The notes: generated from the letters alone by a model not told the origin. A stretch of DNA of 64,000 bases from Ectocarpus siliculosus (GCA_000310025.1 FN649728.1:1052292-1116291); one strand, 5' to 3'; positions 51,043 to 63,807 are shown, counted from the stretch's first letter. Numbers and translations are program-made.

Positions 51043-51404
51043 CACATGCAGCTTCGACAGTCGGGGCACTACCCTGCCTGCGACCAGCAGTGCTGAGTGA
51101 CCAGTGCTGTGCACTGCACTAAGCAGTGCGGACTAGCTCCAAGGGGCCCCGTGATATGCAAAGGGAGTTCCACTTCTCGCGTACTTCAAGTCGGGAAGCC
51201 GCCCCCGGGACAAGTCCAGCAGAGAGACCACAGAGCGTCGCTGGTGTTTGCAGCACATGAGAGGGAGGGGGGACGCGTCAAATGCGCTGCGTGCTCCTTG
51301 GTACTCCGGTGCTACCCACCGGTCGAAAGCATCGCTGCACACCTCTCACTGAAGACAGCAAAGAAGCGGGAAACAAGCGGCGCAATTAAAGGATCTGCGG
51401 CGGA
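51043..51404. promoter_or_regulatory. Shared upstream region of PEX1 (-) and FIBP (+)
   Basis: Only 362 bp separate the predicted start codons of the two divergently transcribed genes, so this stretch must hold both 5' UTRs and both promoters. No TATA-like box was identified at a convincing position. A candidate shared element is not evident by eye. Confidence 0.55.
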
Positions 51405-54400
51405 ATGCAGTCGCTGTTCGACGTCGTGGTTTGCGAGCCCGTGACGCTGGACACGGAGTCCGACCGCTCCATGTTCGTATCGTGGGTAAGGGGGCTGTCG
51501 GTGCACGAGGTGGTGTCGCGACGCCTCGCCGACTTCGAGAAGGAGGTAAGCAAAAAAAAAGAGTGCAACTCTGCCTGCAGTACATCAGGTACTATTTACG
51601 CGGAGGTCTTGTACCCGCAACACTGCTTGTATGCAGACACCGCTACATGCGCAGTGCGTGCTGGGCAGTGCATGCCGAGCCCTGGTCTCTATCTGCCACG
51701 CAAGCGTTTCACGGCGGATGTCGATGCTTTTCTGCCTCTGATGCATCGATAAAGATTGAACAGTCGGATTCGCTCCCTACGATATAGTCGGCCGCTCCTT
51801 TCCCGCATCATGCGCACGGCTGCGTAGTTGAACACCCTTTGGTCACTGCAACTTACTGCTGAATGCCTGCCTGTAATGAACTTCCGTTGAACAGCAGGAG
51901 CACGATACTCTTGAAGAAGGATTACATCGGCTGATATTTGCCCACCTTGATTTCCTATGCGTGAATACGACTATGCTGCTGCGGTATTTTTGCTCTTTGC
52001 TCCAGGTCTCGGCAAGCAATGCCCGGATTGGCAATCTTCCCGCGATGTCAAGGGTCCAGCTATCGTTCCGGAGAAGGGGCTCCACCGCCGAGGAGACCAC
52101 GCAGGTTTGTTGCCAAGGGCTGGTGCCGCGGACACCCTTCTACCGAACATGCTGTGCACCGTGAGATTGTTGGTGGTGGTGGTGGTGGTGGTGGTGGCGG
52201 TGGCGGCGGCGGTAGTACAGTGGTGGTGGTGGTGGTGGTGTTCTGCGCCCACGTGTGGGAGTGGTGTTCTCTTCTCAAGTTTTTATTCGCTTCGTTAGTT
52301 GGTGGAAAGTCCGCCTTCCGTCTACCAGCCCTCTGCCTCTGCAGTGAATTTTCCTCTGGCCTAATATTCCACGGCAGAGAAAACGTTTAGACTATCCACA
52401 CCGCCACGCTCCCCACACTACTCCCCGCGTGCTCTAGGATGAGGCGCTCAGCCAGCGACGTCAGCTGGAAACCCTGTTCGGGAAAGACACGGCCGACGCT
52501 TACCGCGTCTTCGACACGATGGAGCACTTCCTGAGACAGCCCGAGCATCTCAGGGGGCAGCTGCAGGTTCAGCTTGGTGAAACCACTCAGGCAAGCCCCC
52601 CTGTTGTAGACCGGACGGAAACGAAACATCACTCCGAGCGTTTGTTGTATGTAGTTTTGTGTCCAGTTGGTGATTCCAATCACTCCCTGTTTTTCGCCAG
52701 TGCCCCTTCGTTGTTGACGCTTTTGGTGAAGACATGTCTGGTGCTGTGTCACGGCCGCTTGGGTGTTGCAAGTTTGCATGACCACGTGGCGTGTTGAAGC
52801 GTCACTATAGTGTCGCCTTGTTGCTTCTGCATGGCGTCGGCATGGCGTCGGCATCGCCACCGCTCAAGCGCCTTGTGTTGTTTGTCCCCGCTCCGCTTTG
52901 CCATGCTATGCCACAGAACGGAAGGAAAAGCCGAACGTGAAATGCACATGGAAAAGAGTTGTCGCGCCTGGAACGATGTTTCTCCCTCACACCCACGGCG
53001 CGAAACTATTCTTAGAAATTAGAAGTATACCGCACCCAACCAGTGTTTCCCTCAAACAGCGGGATGTCAAACAATAGTATTCAGGCGTACAGGGGGTTCA
53101 CCCCACGCTTGCCTTCCACACAGTAGTAATTCGTTTGTTTTTTGTGTACACAGCGTCCTTACGGTGTCCTGACGGATGAAACCAACCGGTGGTGTGCCGT
53201 TTGCTTCCCGCAGGCTTGGATGGTGGAGCGGTACCACGAGCTGGATGACTCGGTGCTGCGGGAGATCCTAGGCAAGAAGGTCACCTCCAAGACCCGGAAG
53301 GACCTCGATGACGTCAGCGAGCTCACGCACGTGCCTCTTCGGAGCTGCCACCGCCAGTACGACAACATCCAGAGGTATGACCGGGGGGAGCTCGGCGCCG
53401 CGTCAATATTTCGCGCCTTGCCCTGGGAATATGTTATGAGGCATTGTTCCATCTTCATGTATTTCGGACACTCGCGTGTTGTAATGAAAATGACTGTTTG
53501 TGATAATACACAAAGAGGTGAGACCAAGCAACACAGCAGCCTCAAGGAGCCTGTGTCTTTTCCTTTGTTTGCGATGGTGAGAAGCCGATGATGTACCAAC
53601 ACGTCCTCTAGCGTTCAGACCCAATCCAACAACGCAAGAGTGTTTGTGGCGTTCCATCTTTCTACGCGCGCCCAGGTTGCTGGGCAATCTGGAGGACAGC
53701 GTCATCCTCCAGCACCTCTCCGTGGCCAAAGAAGTCCAGGACAAGCTAGGCCTCCCGCTTCGGCTGTCGGCCAAGTACACGGCCGTCGCGTTTCTCCTCC
53801 ACGTCCGGTTTCATGTGAGCCCCGCCCTCGCACTCGCCGTCGGGATCAAGGCTTGTGCCGTTACGCCCGAAAAACGCGTCCTCTTACAGCGATTGGACGC
53901 CTGTTGCTTGAGCTTGAAATTGGAGACAGCAGTTTGGCGGGCGAGATGATGAGCTCCAAGGTGCATGGAAGGCGGAGACGGCCACACGAAAAACATACCA
54001 GTTATGTAGCATCGGGGAAGAGTAGGGCGTGACCACCGAGAGAGGAAAGGGTTGTGGCCGCAGAGAACCAATCTCCTGGTGATGCTGCTAGTGGCACTAC
54101 TACTTGCGCTGCCACCTACGGTCGCCATCACACTCCAACTGCTTATGGCCCGCTGTGGCTTCTACTGTGTTAACCGTCACTACCACGAAATCGCGGCAAC
54201 TTCTCAACAGATCGTTTGGAGAGTGCTGCGGGTATTCGGAGGTGGCGACCGGACGATGACCAGATAACTGGCTGCCGAAAGCACAACTTCTTGGAGCTGG
54301 TTTCACGTCTCTTTTTCGTTTTCATGCCCGTCGCTATTTTAGGGTTGTGGGTATTGCCGCCTTTTCACGAAATATGAATATATGTTTTTGCTTCTCGACA

Positions 54401-54480
54401 GCGCGACGTTGGTTGTGTGTATCATTGTTGACTGTTGTTCAACTTGTGGCCATTGCTCGTTTTCGCAACACAGATTGTTG

Positions 54481-54511
<31 letters not shown>

Positions 54512-57495
54512 TCTCCTTGTGCTAGGTCCAGAGGGCTAAGCGACTGACGGCGCACATGACGGCGTACGACCTCTGCTGGAGCGCGATGGGGATGCTCAAC
54601 TACTGGGTTGGGGATGGAAAGTACCTCGGGGCGTATGAGGCGAGTCGCGGAAAACCGTGAGAACAATCACATGGGAGAGAAGTAGGACCCCCCTCCCCAC
54701 ACATCCTTGTAGCTCACTACGAGGTCACGGGAATTGACAGCTGTCGGTTTCGTTTTAACCTCGCGGTTATGACAGCCTCCTCGACGAAAGCCCGACGGCC
54801 GATTCTGCTGTACGCCATTGAGATAGAATGCAGACGGTGCTGAAGAACATGTCCAGAGAATTAGCTCGCCGACGCTAGCGTAAACCGAGAGAAAGACAGA
54901 AGTATAACCCTATCTCTTAGCATAAATCGCCTCCAAGAACACTAAGTTGGCCAAAAAGATGAGCAGATGCTTGCGGGAAAAAGAAGCATGCGGAAGGACA
55001 TCAACAAAGAAGAGAATGGGGCTAAGCCTACTGGACGTGGTGAGCACGAACGGAGCACGAACGGTTCGGTGGCGTGTATGTATCGCATTCAAGGGGGGGT
55101 TAAGCCTGTTGATGTCGCAAATGAAAAGAGTGAGCGAGGCGGTGTGGCGCGACGGCATCTCGATGGGTATGCAGAGCGCAATAGCTGGGGAGAGAGAGGA
55201 CAGGCCAGAAGCCTCGCTGTTCGAGCATCGGGAGGCGACCGCTGGTCGTGTTGCCTCGGTCGTCTGGTAAAATCTTGAGAGATCGTGGTAGTGCTGGCAG
55301 TCGAAGAGGGGCGAACGTCTTCACCTGACCACACGTCAGAGAGAGTTGGTGCGGACCGATCTGTGTCGCTGGTTTGCGCCCAGAACAGACGGGACGAAAA
55401 CTCTCAAAGCAAATACTGTTGGATCTTTCTGCAAACAGGAGGCTCAGTCGAAGCGGGCAAACACCCAGGCGGGGGTGGGCGACCCGGCGGACAAGGATGC
55501 GGCGAGAAGAGAAGGCTGGCAAAATGAAATGGAGCAGGGGCTCCTGACGGTGGTCGGCCTGGAGTTCGACAAGAAGTGGATTCGCCTCTTGAGAGTCATC
55601 AAGACGCAGGTTTGTGTTTGTTGTTTGCTGCTGATAATTTTGGGTGAAAAAGATGGGCGAGAAATCGTCCTGACGCCTATCCACGCTTGTAAACATCTGT
55701 AATAGGCTGTGTACTCTTGCGCTATTGTTTGGTGTTTTCCCCTCTAACGTATCTGGAATAGTAACAACCCTCCGGTTTCTTGGTACCTCTATTCCTCTGC
55801 ACCACGAATTCCTCGTTTGTTGCCTTCCTTTGGCAGCTGTTCGGGGACTACAGGAGCAACCTTTTCGACGACCTCCGGCAGCACGCCATGGCAGACCTGC
55901 AAGAAGCGGGCTTGCTGCCACCGACTGTCGAAGCCGTCTCCCAGAGCTTCAGGCCTTTGGTCAAAGGTACGTCGGTGCGCATGTGTTCCACGGCAGAGAG
56001 CGACATCACTGCCACACAGCCAAGAAACTGCCGCTTTAGTAGGTGCGGGGCGATACATGCCATGCGTTGCGTGAGTTGGAAATATTTACACAACACTCCA
56101 CTGTTTAACTCTGCGTGGGGGTTACAAAACGGTTGTTCTACCCCTTTTGCTCCTCCGGTCTCTCTTTCACCTCCAAGCAAGCGTGCTAATTCTCGGTTCA
56201 TATCCCCTGCTTGTCGTCGCATGAATAAAAGGAGTAGTTATACATATATTCTCGATTCGCTAAAGCAGAGGGAGGCGTACGTTGTGGAGCGCGTGCAATC
56301 GTTCCACGGGTGTTTCCTGCTGCTTCCGGCAGGCTAGTAAGTCCGTTGTGGGGGCTTCCGTAGGCGTTTCCGCCGATCACCTGTAGGTCTACCTCCTCGC
56401 GTTTGGAAATCTTCTAGTTCATTCGCAGGACCCGTCTGTTCATGTCCATGTGCCGGATGGCCTTTGCCGCCATTACAGCAGTGTTTCCTACGCAATGATT
56501 CGTGATTCGTGACCCCGACCTGACCGGAGAATGACTTTCCTTCTGAAATCCATGTGCTTTTTTTCTTCTCTTGTTTTTTTGTGATTGTGTGTTGTGTTCA
56601 ACCTCGTGGGAACAATATCTAGCTTTGGCATCGATCGGTTCCGGGCTGTCCATGTCCAAAGAATACCGCGACGTGTTCGAAGATCTCATCGAGAAGGTGC
56701 GGCACGATTCCTCCCTTGCTCCGGCACGGACGCTTACACGCCCTGCTGTTGTTGGAACTCACAAATGCGAGGATGTAGTGTCCCATATGTCTAGTCTAGT
56801 CCTGACTGACAGCCCACATTTCAACATGCATGGTTTTTCAGCTGGGCATCGACCTCGACAGGCTTTGGGTGGTCGTGACCATACCCTTTGTAGCGGCCAC
56901 CTCAGCATTTCACCTTTTCGTGGTTGTTGTGGTGGAAGACAACCTGTCCGAGCGAAGAAAGCAACACTCAGAATTGGTGCCGATACTCGTTCATTGCAGC
57001 AGCCCGCTGACCCCCCACGGGAGCCACGAAACTCGGATGCGTTTAGAGCGCCCGCCCGCCAGTCGGGTAACAGTGCAATGGCACAACTTAGACGCCATGC
57101 AGGAAAGGGCGTGTTCCACAACGAATCGATGCTATCGTTTTTGAAACTCCAACTGGCATCAGCGTCCCCCCCTCCAATTTACCGGAATGCAAAACAGAGT
57201 ACGTCCCCCCCAAGTAACCCGGCGTGCTCCGTCCTGGCCCAGTAGGACCGGTCTTTTGATATCTCCTTGCTCGCCCGAAATACCTTGTCACCCCCCACGC
57301 CTTCCTTGCTTGCTCTCCCGCAATCAATCTCCGAGATAGGTCGGTAACCCCCTCAGAGATGCTGGTCTCGGATTGAAGGACACGGTTTCCGTTCTGGAGT
57401 CTCTCGTGCAGGGGTTCGCCAAGGCATGCCCGCCAGAGTCGGAGGCAGGGGAAACGGAGATGGTGGATGCCTGGAGAAGGTATTTGGATGATTGA
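51405..57495 (+). CDS. FIBP: FIBP homologue (acidic FGF intracellular-binding protein family), complete
   Basis: In animals FIBP binds internalised FGF1; its ancestral cellular role is unclear. Exons: 51,405-51,545; 52,438-52,590; 53,214-53,374; 53,676-53,814; 54,526-54,639; 55,439-55,609; 55,837-55,966; 56,623-56,696; 57,340-57,495. All nine join in phase to 412 aa, slightly longer than animal FIBP. Diagnostic stretches: TMEHFLRQPEHLRGQLQVQL (exon 2), MVERYHELDDSVLREILGKK followed by KTRKDLDDVSELTHVPLRS and CHRQYDNIQR (exon 3), LSAKYTAVAFLLHVRFH (exon 4), MSKEYRDVFEDLIEK (exon 8), and MVDAWRRYLDD before TGA. No signal peptide or membrane segment: a soluble protein. Introns 2 and 5 have GC donors (CAG|gcaagc, GAG|gcgagt); for intron 5 the nearest GT donor breaks the frame. 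Divergent to PEX1. Confidence 0.9.
52170..52240 (+). repeat. GGT/GGC trinucleotide microsatellite in FIBP intron 1
   Basis: Two runs of ggt separated by ggcggcggcggtagtacag, about 20 units in all, outside the predicted exons. Confidence 0.9.
54476..54513 (+). repeat. TGT/TGC trinucleotide microsatellite next to the exon 5 acceptor of FIBP
   Basis: Runs of ttg then ctg directly upstream of the polypyrimidine stretch ctctccttgtgctag, which is the acceptor at 54,525. Length changes here would move the branch-site spacing. Confidence 0.85.
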
Positions 57496-60400
57496 TTGTG
57501 TTGATTGTTTTCCCCTTTCCACACTGGGGGAAGGTGGTGCATGGTTTGTTTACCCTCCGCAGTCCTTGTGTGCAGGCGATGTATGTATAAGGGTCGGTCT
57601 TAACGGAGAAATCAGATCTCGAAATCACATTTCGATATAAGAATAAAAGAGTCGGATCTACCCGAATCCGGACAGAAATGGCCTGTGAGATCTGCCACAT
57701 GGAAACAAATCTCTGCAGTCCACCGCGAACAACCCGAGAGGTCCGCCGCTTGCCAACTGCCAGATTGCTGTTGTGACGTACTGTTATGACGTGGCCACAC
57801 CACATGGGGAGCTATCGCTCCCGAGAAGCACACACCAAACGCGTACATGGCCTCTGTGCGGTACTGACACGATGTCTATGCATGTGACACTTTGAATCGA
57901 CCCTCGTCCGACGGAAAGCCACCAATTCGTCTGTGCATTTGAAGTTCGGCAACCCACGGGAGATTGCCCCACAGACCAACACATCTCACACACGTTTTTT
58001 TTCGGCATCAGTCACGTGCAACAACGATGCGCAGTCACCCTCCCTTTGGGTTGGCTTTTTGTGCTCTTTCTTTCCTCTGTGCTCGGCGGTGGATGGAGTT
58101 CGTGTGGATGGAGGTAGGTGGGCATGCGCCGTGTATGCGAGTAGACCGTGGTCCCGCAACTATGGACGCTGTTCGGATGCTACCAGCTTCATGTGGTGCG
58201 AAATGGCGCATTGTGCTCGGTGGTGTGGGCGTACGATCGTACATACCAGTAGCTTTGTTTAGTTTGGTTTTGCCTTCCGACGGTCGTCCCGGCATGGCGG
58301 GTGCTGGCGAGATCAAGTGGCAGCGTCCGGCCTTGGCGTAGCGGCAGTGGCACTCAAGCCCTCCATGAACGATCCAACGCGCTTTCTACAGAGGACAAAT
58401 CTAGCGGGACGCGGCATAGTCGTGTGCGTACATTGTATAGTGGGGACATTGTCCTGCCCGATAACACTGAGCAAAGGGGGCTGCTAGCCTAAGGAACCAT
58501 CTTCTGAAGGGTATGTGCCACAAGATGGTCAGGAGAGATGACTGACACTTTGTTCGCGTATACATGTATGTAACGCATCCGCATCATCACCCGCCTTCCA
58601 CTAGTTTTTCAGGATCTTGCCTATTCCGATCACTTCCCCTGTCTTTGACTCGTGTTTGTGCTCTTGTTTCGCTTCCTTGGCAGATATATTTTCGGGGTCC
58701 GGATGTGCTTCCGATACGCCTACAGAGATGGACACCAAGGGTTCTGGTCGACCCGCTCAAGACATGGTTGACTGGAGCGTCTTGGTTATGACGGGTGTTA
58801 GATTTTTGGGCTCAAGTAGCGTTTCCCATACTTGGAGCAGTGCTACTGAGTTGGCTCCCCGGAGACTGCTTGTGGATTATGGTTATTTTGTCTTGCTGCA
58901 TCGTACAATTGTATGTACTCGGGGGCCATCGGTTTCGGCCGGATTACACCGGCTTGCTGTGGGGGCAGACTCGTTGTTTCTGTTGTTGTAGTTGGCTTGC
59001 TTCGTGGTGGAAGCAACACGGACAGATACAGGCAGGCCGTAGCGGTGCTGCTCTACCCCGTCTTCTGCGCTGTTGTCCACGTACGTACGTAGGAGGCAGC
59101 CCGAGTTACTCGCGCGGGGACTGGATCTACACGCGCCCGATAGATACGCCAACAATAGATTCTCGATCATGCCGATCGAATCGTGCCGGGCGCCCGGTAT
59201 GGTGCCGGTGTTTTCGGCTCGTACACACTGAAACACAGCAGTCGAACCTCGGTTTATTAGGAAGTTATGTTGTACATTCTGCGAAGAGAGAGAGCCAACA
59301 TGCATGCCTGTGTGAAAAGAGAGTTAGTTGTCAAAGTTTGAGGTTCTTTCATTTTTTTTATGGACTTGTACGAAGTCGTCTGTACGTTGACTGGTAGTGC
59401 CGGTGTCCGGTAAATATGTCCGGTAAATATTGAAATGTACAGCAGTACAGCAGTATGCATATATGTCGTGCCGGCAAGATCTCCGGGCACACATGTGCCG
59501 GCGGCACCACTAATTACTGTATTTACTAACTGTAGCTCGAGCCACAACACGGGTTTGATGATGGCGATTGTCGCTGCTTGGGCACCCACAAAAATAAATG
59601 CTGTCCCAGCGATTTGTTTGACAAACTCGATGTCTCTCTTAGCTCTGGCGCATCATCGTTACAATTGTACACAGCAAAATAGGTGTGCCGGCCGGTGTAC
59701 GTTTCATATTGGGGAACGCGCGTTATTTGCTGGCTGACATTTTGTCGCGGTCCACAAGTTTGGTTTGACAAGAAACTCATTCGAAGAAGACGAAGCGCAT
59801 ACATCGTGTAGAGGCTACTACACGGTCCACCACACATGATACATACATACGTTGTTGCCGAAGAAGATTGCGGTCTTGGTATTTTGCTGTGACCTACCGG
59901 TTTCTCTGCCCCATGTGTGGCCGGACTCTTTAGGTCGATATGAAGGGGGTGTACCTCTTTCTCTCCGGCCCGTGATAGTGACTCCTAGTCTCAGTTGATA
60001 CCTCGCATAGCGCGCAGAGAGAGTGGAGAGGACTCCAGAATATCTGTCGTTGATTTCTATTGATACCGCGGACCCCTCGGGGCCAGTTTAGTTGAGGATA
60101 CCTTTTTAGGGTAAGTTAAGTTGTGACCACGGGAATCGACCGCGTCGAGTGTTGGATCAGCACGGCATGTGAAGGTACTGTGTAGAGAGAGATCGGAACG
60201 GTTTTTAATGTGAAGACAACAACAACAACAACAACAACAACAAGTCTGCATGGTTGATCCGAACAAATACTGTGCATAGTCAACTGCAACGTGGTAGGTA
60301 TACCAGGGGGGGGGCTTTGCATCGCTAAGTTGATGATGATACTATGATACTACTACAGTATAATAATGATCATGATGACAGGATGGCTCTGGTGGATTGT

Positions 60401-61406
60401 TGTGGTTCGGCCTCTGGCCTGCTGCATGGAGTCGAAACACGCAGAAGACAGGATGAGACGAAGGGGTCACACAGCGGACCGTCGATCGTCTTCATTGTTG
60501 CCCGCATATACATGTGGTACGCCCCACAGGGTCATGAAGTGCCACGTGTGCCAACTTTCTTTTGTCGTGCAGCAAAATTACTGGCGTCTGTGTATTGTAG
60601 CCGTACATTTAGTACGAGGGAAATTCATTCGCGTTGTGAGTAGGTGGTGCTGCTGCGACTCGTTCTGCGAAAAGAAAACATTAATAAGCTCCAGCAACAG
60701 CAGTGCTTCGACTGCTGTGCGACCCCGCGCGGGGCTGGTGTGGGTCCGACAACACATACATGTGTTCTGCGTGACAGCCGAGTGGTAGAATCGTCAAGGA
60801 TTGTAGAATACACAGAGTTTACGCATGGAGGATATAGGGAGGTGGTACGCAAAAACATCAATCTCCCGATGGCTGTACATGTAGATGCGTACGCACATCG
60901 TGGCCCGGGTGGCAGGTTCGACCCCTTGCCCGCGTGCACTCCACAAGACCAACAAACACACAACCGATCACTGCTGTATGCCTGGCTACGATACATATAC
61001 CGGGGGCAGCGGCCTCGCGCGCCAAGTACGGTCGAGAACAGCAAGATGAAAAAAGTTGTTTAGTCGGGACAGATCGATGAAAACATCAAGTGACGGTTTT
61101 ACGCAAACGGAAAAAAAAAAAAGCCATCTCATCCATCATGTCTCATCAGGAATGGTAGGTATTAGTCTAAGTTGTTCCGGCGGCATGCCTGTACACACAA
61201 GCAGCAACACCCGCCCATCAACACTGACGCTGGCGCGAGCTGCACGCCCCGCCCAGAGATAGGTAACGCCGAGATCGCCTCCGCACACAGGAGCAAAGCC
61301 GGGGACGAGTTTTGCGTGGAGAGGAAGGAGAGCAGGGAAAAGTTTAACTGAGATATCGGTGGCGGGGTCGAGCAGTTTCTCTCGGTTTCACAAATAGATA
61401 CTCGTG
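57496..61406. other. No supported gene; one 200-codon open frame at 58,795-59,397 (+)
   Basis: The longest open frame, 58,795-59,397 on +, begins with a hydrophobic stretch (FPILGAVLLSWLPGDCLWIM) but has no recognisable domain, no good exon boundaries and unusual Cys/Trp/Arg-rich composition. I regard it as chance or decayed. The region also holds repeat R-b copy 2 and a CAA tract. Confidence 0.45.
60121..60243 (+). repeat. Dispersed repeat R-b, copy 2, with (CAA)n tail
   Basis: Matches 38,524-38,650 (ccacgggaatcgaccgcgtc, gagatcggaacggttttta, atgtgaagacaacaacaac). It ends in about nine caa units at 60,213-60,243, longer and purer than in copy 1. Confidence 0.75.
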
Positions 61407-62246
61407 ATGGTGAGCAAGACGTCCAACAACAAGGCCGCTCCCGCTTCCGAGACCATGCCGCCGATGCCGCCGCCGGCGTCGGCCCAGGACACCTTAGAGA
61501 ACAACCCCCTCATCGACGAGGACGACATCCTCCGGCACCTCATCCCCTTCGTCGCTGACAACGAGGGATACCTCTTCGTGGCCGGCGTGGCCTCGACTTG
61601 GTACAAGGCTTGGGTCGGAGGACAGCTCCCGAAAAACACGTGCCTCGGAAACGTGGTCGAATCGGCGTCTCGCCTAGCGTGGGCCAGCAGCAGGCTCGGC
61701 ACCGGCGGCGGCACCGGCGGCGGCGCCGGCGGCGGAGCCAGCACCCCTTGGGTGTGGGACGAGAGCGTCTGCAGGAGAGCCGCCGCGGGAGGGCACCTGG
61801 GCGCTCTCAAGTACGCACGGAAGCAAGGCTGTCCCTGGGACGCAGCTTGCACCCGCGAGGCGGCGGCGGGGGGACACCTCTCGCTGCTGCGCTGGGCGCA
61901 CGCCAACGGGTGCGAGTGGGACGCCTCCACCCCGGCGTGCGCGGCCAGGTACGGCGACCTGGACACTCTCCGGTTCGCCAGGATGAACGGGTGCCCGTGG
62001 GACAAGACTACCTGTTCCGAGGCGGCGCGCGGTGGACACCTGGACATTCTCAAGTGGGCGAGATCCAAGGTGCGACCGCGCGTGTGTCTTCAGTCTTCAT
62101 GTTTGTGTTTGTCCTTCTGTATTTATGGTTATTATCGTACGATCTCTCAGCTGGGGAGGAAATTCTGCTCTTTACAGCAGTATGCATACGTGTTTGCAGC
62201 TTTGCGGATCCGACATGGGCGATATCGTTGGCTCGCTTGGGGATAG
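61407..62246 (+). CDS. Ankyrin-like repeat protein of the brown-algal/phaeoviral 'GHL-LKWAR' type
   Basis: ATG 61,407 (MVSKTSNNKAAPAS) opens a frame with an F-box-like start (EDDILRHLIPFVADNEGYLF, then VAGVASTWYKAWVGGQLP), a Gly/Thr linker (about residues 93-110), and three to four short repeats: AAAGGHLGALKYARKQGCPW, EAAAGGHLSLLRWAHANGCE, ARYGDLDTLRFARMNGCPW, EAARGGHLDILKWARSK. This repeat type (GHLxxLxWARxxGCPWD) occurs in many proteins of brown algae and in their phaeoviruses, as well as amoebae. The repeats end at 62,069, where a possible donor AAG|gtgcga stands. The open frame continues to 62,246 with non-repeat sequence. No further repeat exon was found to the window end. Binding partners unknown. 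Confidence 0.75.
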   Translation: MVSKTSNNKAAPASETMPPMPPPASAQDTLENNPLIDEDDILRHLIPFVADNEGYLFVAGVASTWYKAWVGGQLPKNTCLGNVVESASRLAWASSRLGTGGGTGGGAGGGASTPWVWDESVCRRAAAGGHLGALKYARKQGCPWDAACTREAAAGGHLSLLRWAHANGCEWDASTPACAARYGDLDTLRFARMNGCPWDKTTCSEAARGGHLDILKWARSKVRPRVCLQSSCLCLSFCIYGYYRTISQLGRKFCSLQQYAYVFAALRIRHGRYRWLAWG

Positions 62247-63807
62247 AGGGCCCGAACGAGCTCATAGGCAGGAATCGCCGCTCGTGCTCGCAAGTGACTG
62301 CTGTGTGTTCGTTCCAGCAGAGACGGTCGGTCGAGCAGCAGCTAACGAAAAGGTTGAAAATTCACAGGGGCAGCAGCAGTGGCAAGCGGCGCGTTGTCAG
62401 CGCTGCAAAAGCAACTGCAAATTATTTTACCGTTTCCATGGTACACGGAATGCCGTTAGCTCGCTTCTCCATCTACCTATTAGTGCGGCATTACTTCGAC
62501 CTTGTTGCTGCAGCGGCGCATCGCGGATCAGCTCATAACCAATGTTGTGGTTGTGTACTGTAGTTGGTGGAGAACGGCCGTAGTTCTCTCTCTCTCGCCG
62601 AGAGGAGGTCTGCGGATCACCACCATCGAACAGTGTTTTTCCGGGCTTCTGTCTTTTTTTCCGAAGGCAGCAGCAAGCAAGAGGTGGATTCGCAGATTTT
62701 TTGAGCTGGATGCACGGCAGATTCGCCGTGTCGGGAAGGCCAGCCATCGATGTTTTTGCTTGCCCGACATCCAGGGAGACGAGTTCTCTTCCACGACTGG
62801 TATGACTTTCGATGCCCAGTGGCCAAGACCCTGTTGCGTCGATTATAACTGCCATTGTTCAAGAGAAGATGAACATGGTGCCGCAGACAACGTGAGGCAG
62901 GCCGGAGGTCTCGAATTCGTGATAAGCCCGCTTTTGTCAAGAAAAGATACCCAGAATCAGTACAAAAATACTTTCCAAAGGGAAAGAAAAAGTGCAGCTG
63001 TCTGTGTCTGTATGCACCCTTCGCCGCCGATCGGTTCGGGTGATGCTCCTCCGCACACAGCGGTGTTTCCGAGGGAGCAATACAATTTATATGCATAACC
63101 ACTCCATTCTCATCCTGTATTTGCCATGGGACGACGAGACTAATTTTTTTTCTCCTTGCCCACCCACCCTCTATCTTCACTCTCCGTGGGTTGAAAATGT
63201 AGAACGCCGTTGATCGCGAACACACACCGCCTGCAATCCCTCGGGATGCGTAGTCGTGAAGATCGGGGGGAGGGCGGCGGCGGGCGAGAGAGATGCACTT
63301 CAAGTCGTCACACGCCACAATATGTGATGCATTCATTCATTTTTTCAACGCTTTTTTTTCCCCAAGAACACTCGGCGGATATTCATCCCTTTCCGTTATT
63401 TTGCCTCTTTGTTGCAAACTCTTCTTCTGTGATTTTTCTTCATCAGCTCCGCAAGTTGGTTGGTTGTGTGATCTGGCGACCACGACGCTTTAATTCGTGT
63501 TTTTTGGCAACGTGGTTGAAAAAAACGCGAAGTGTTGATTGGAAATAGGCGTGTTTTGTGTCTCAACTATTTTTTTTCACGCGAACGGTGGGTGATCATC
63601 AACCGTAAACCCTCTTTGTTTCGCTCACCACGAAGACGAAGCGAATCTGAAGCACCTAGAGTAGACAACCATTCCGATGCAATCTTGTGTACGTTTACAT
63701 TTGGTGTACCGGGGCTGACGTGTGCGCAAGAGTACAACAATTCGTTCTCCACACCTACCAAAGCATTATCTTTCAACCCCCTCCGAGTCGTGGAAAGTGG
63801 AGTTCCG
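62247..63807. other. No supported gene
   Basis: Contains only overlapping short frames on both strands. It may be intron or 3' flank of the ankyrin-like gene. Confidence 0.4.

Noticed and set aside
57210-57245. Short match (cccggcgtgctccgtcc) to the 540-bp element at 4,068
   Set aside because: Only about 20 bp with no extension on either side; could be chance.
58795-59397. 200-codon open frame with hydrophobic segments as a membrane-protein gene
   Set aside because: Composition unusual, no family, no splice or conservation evidence.
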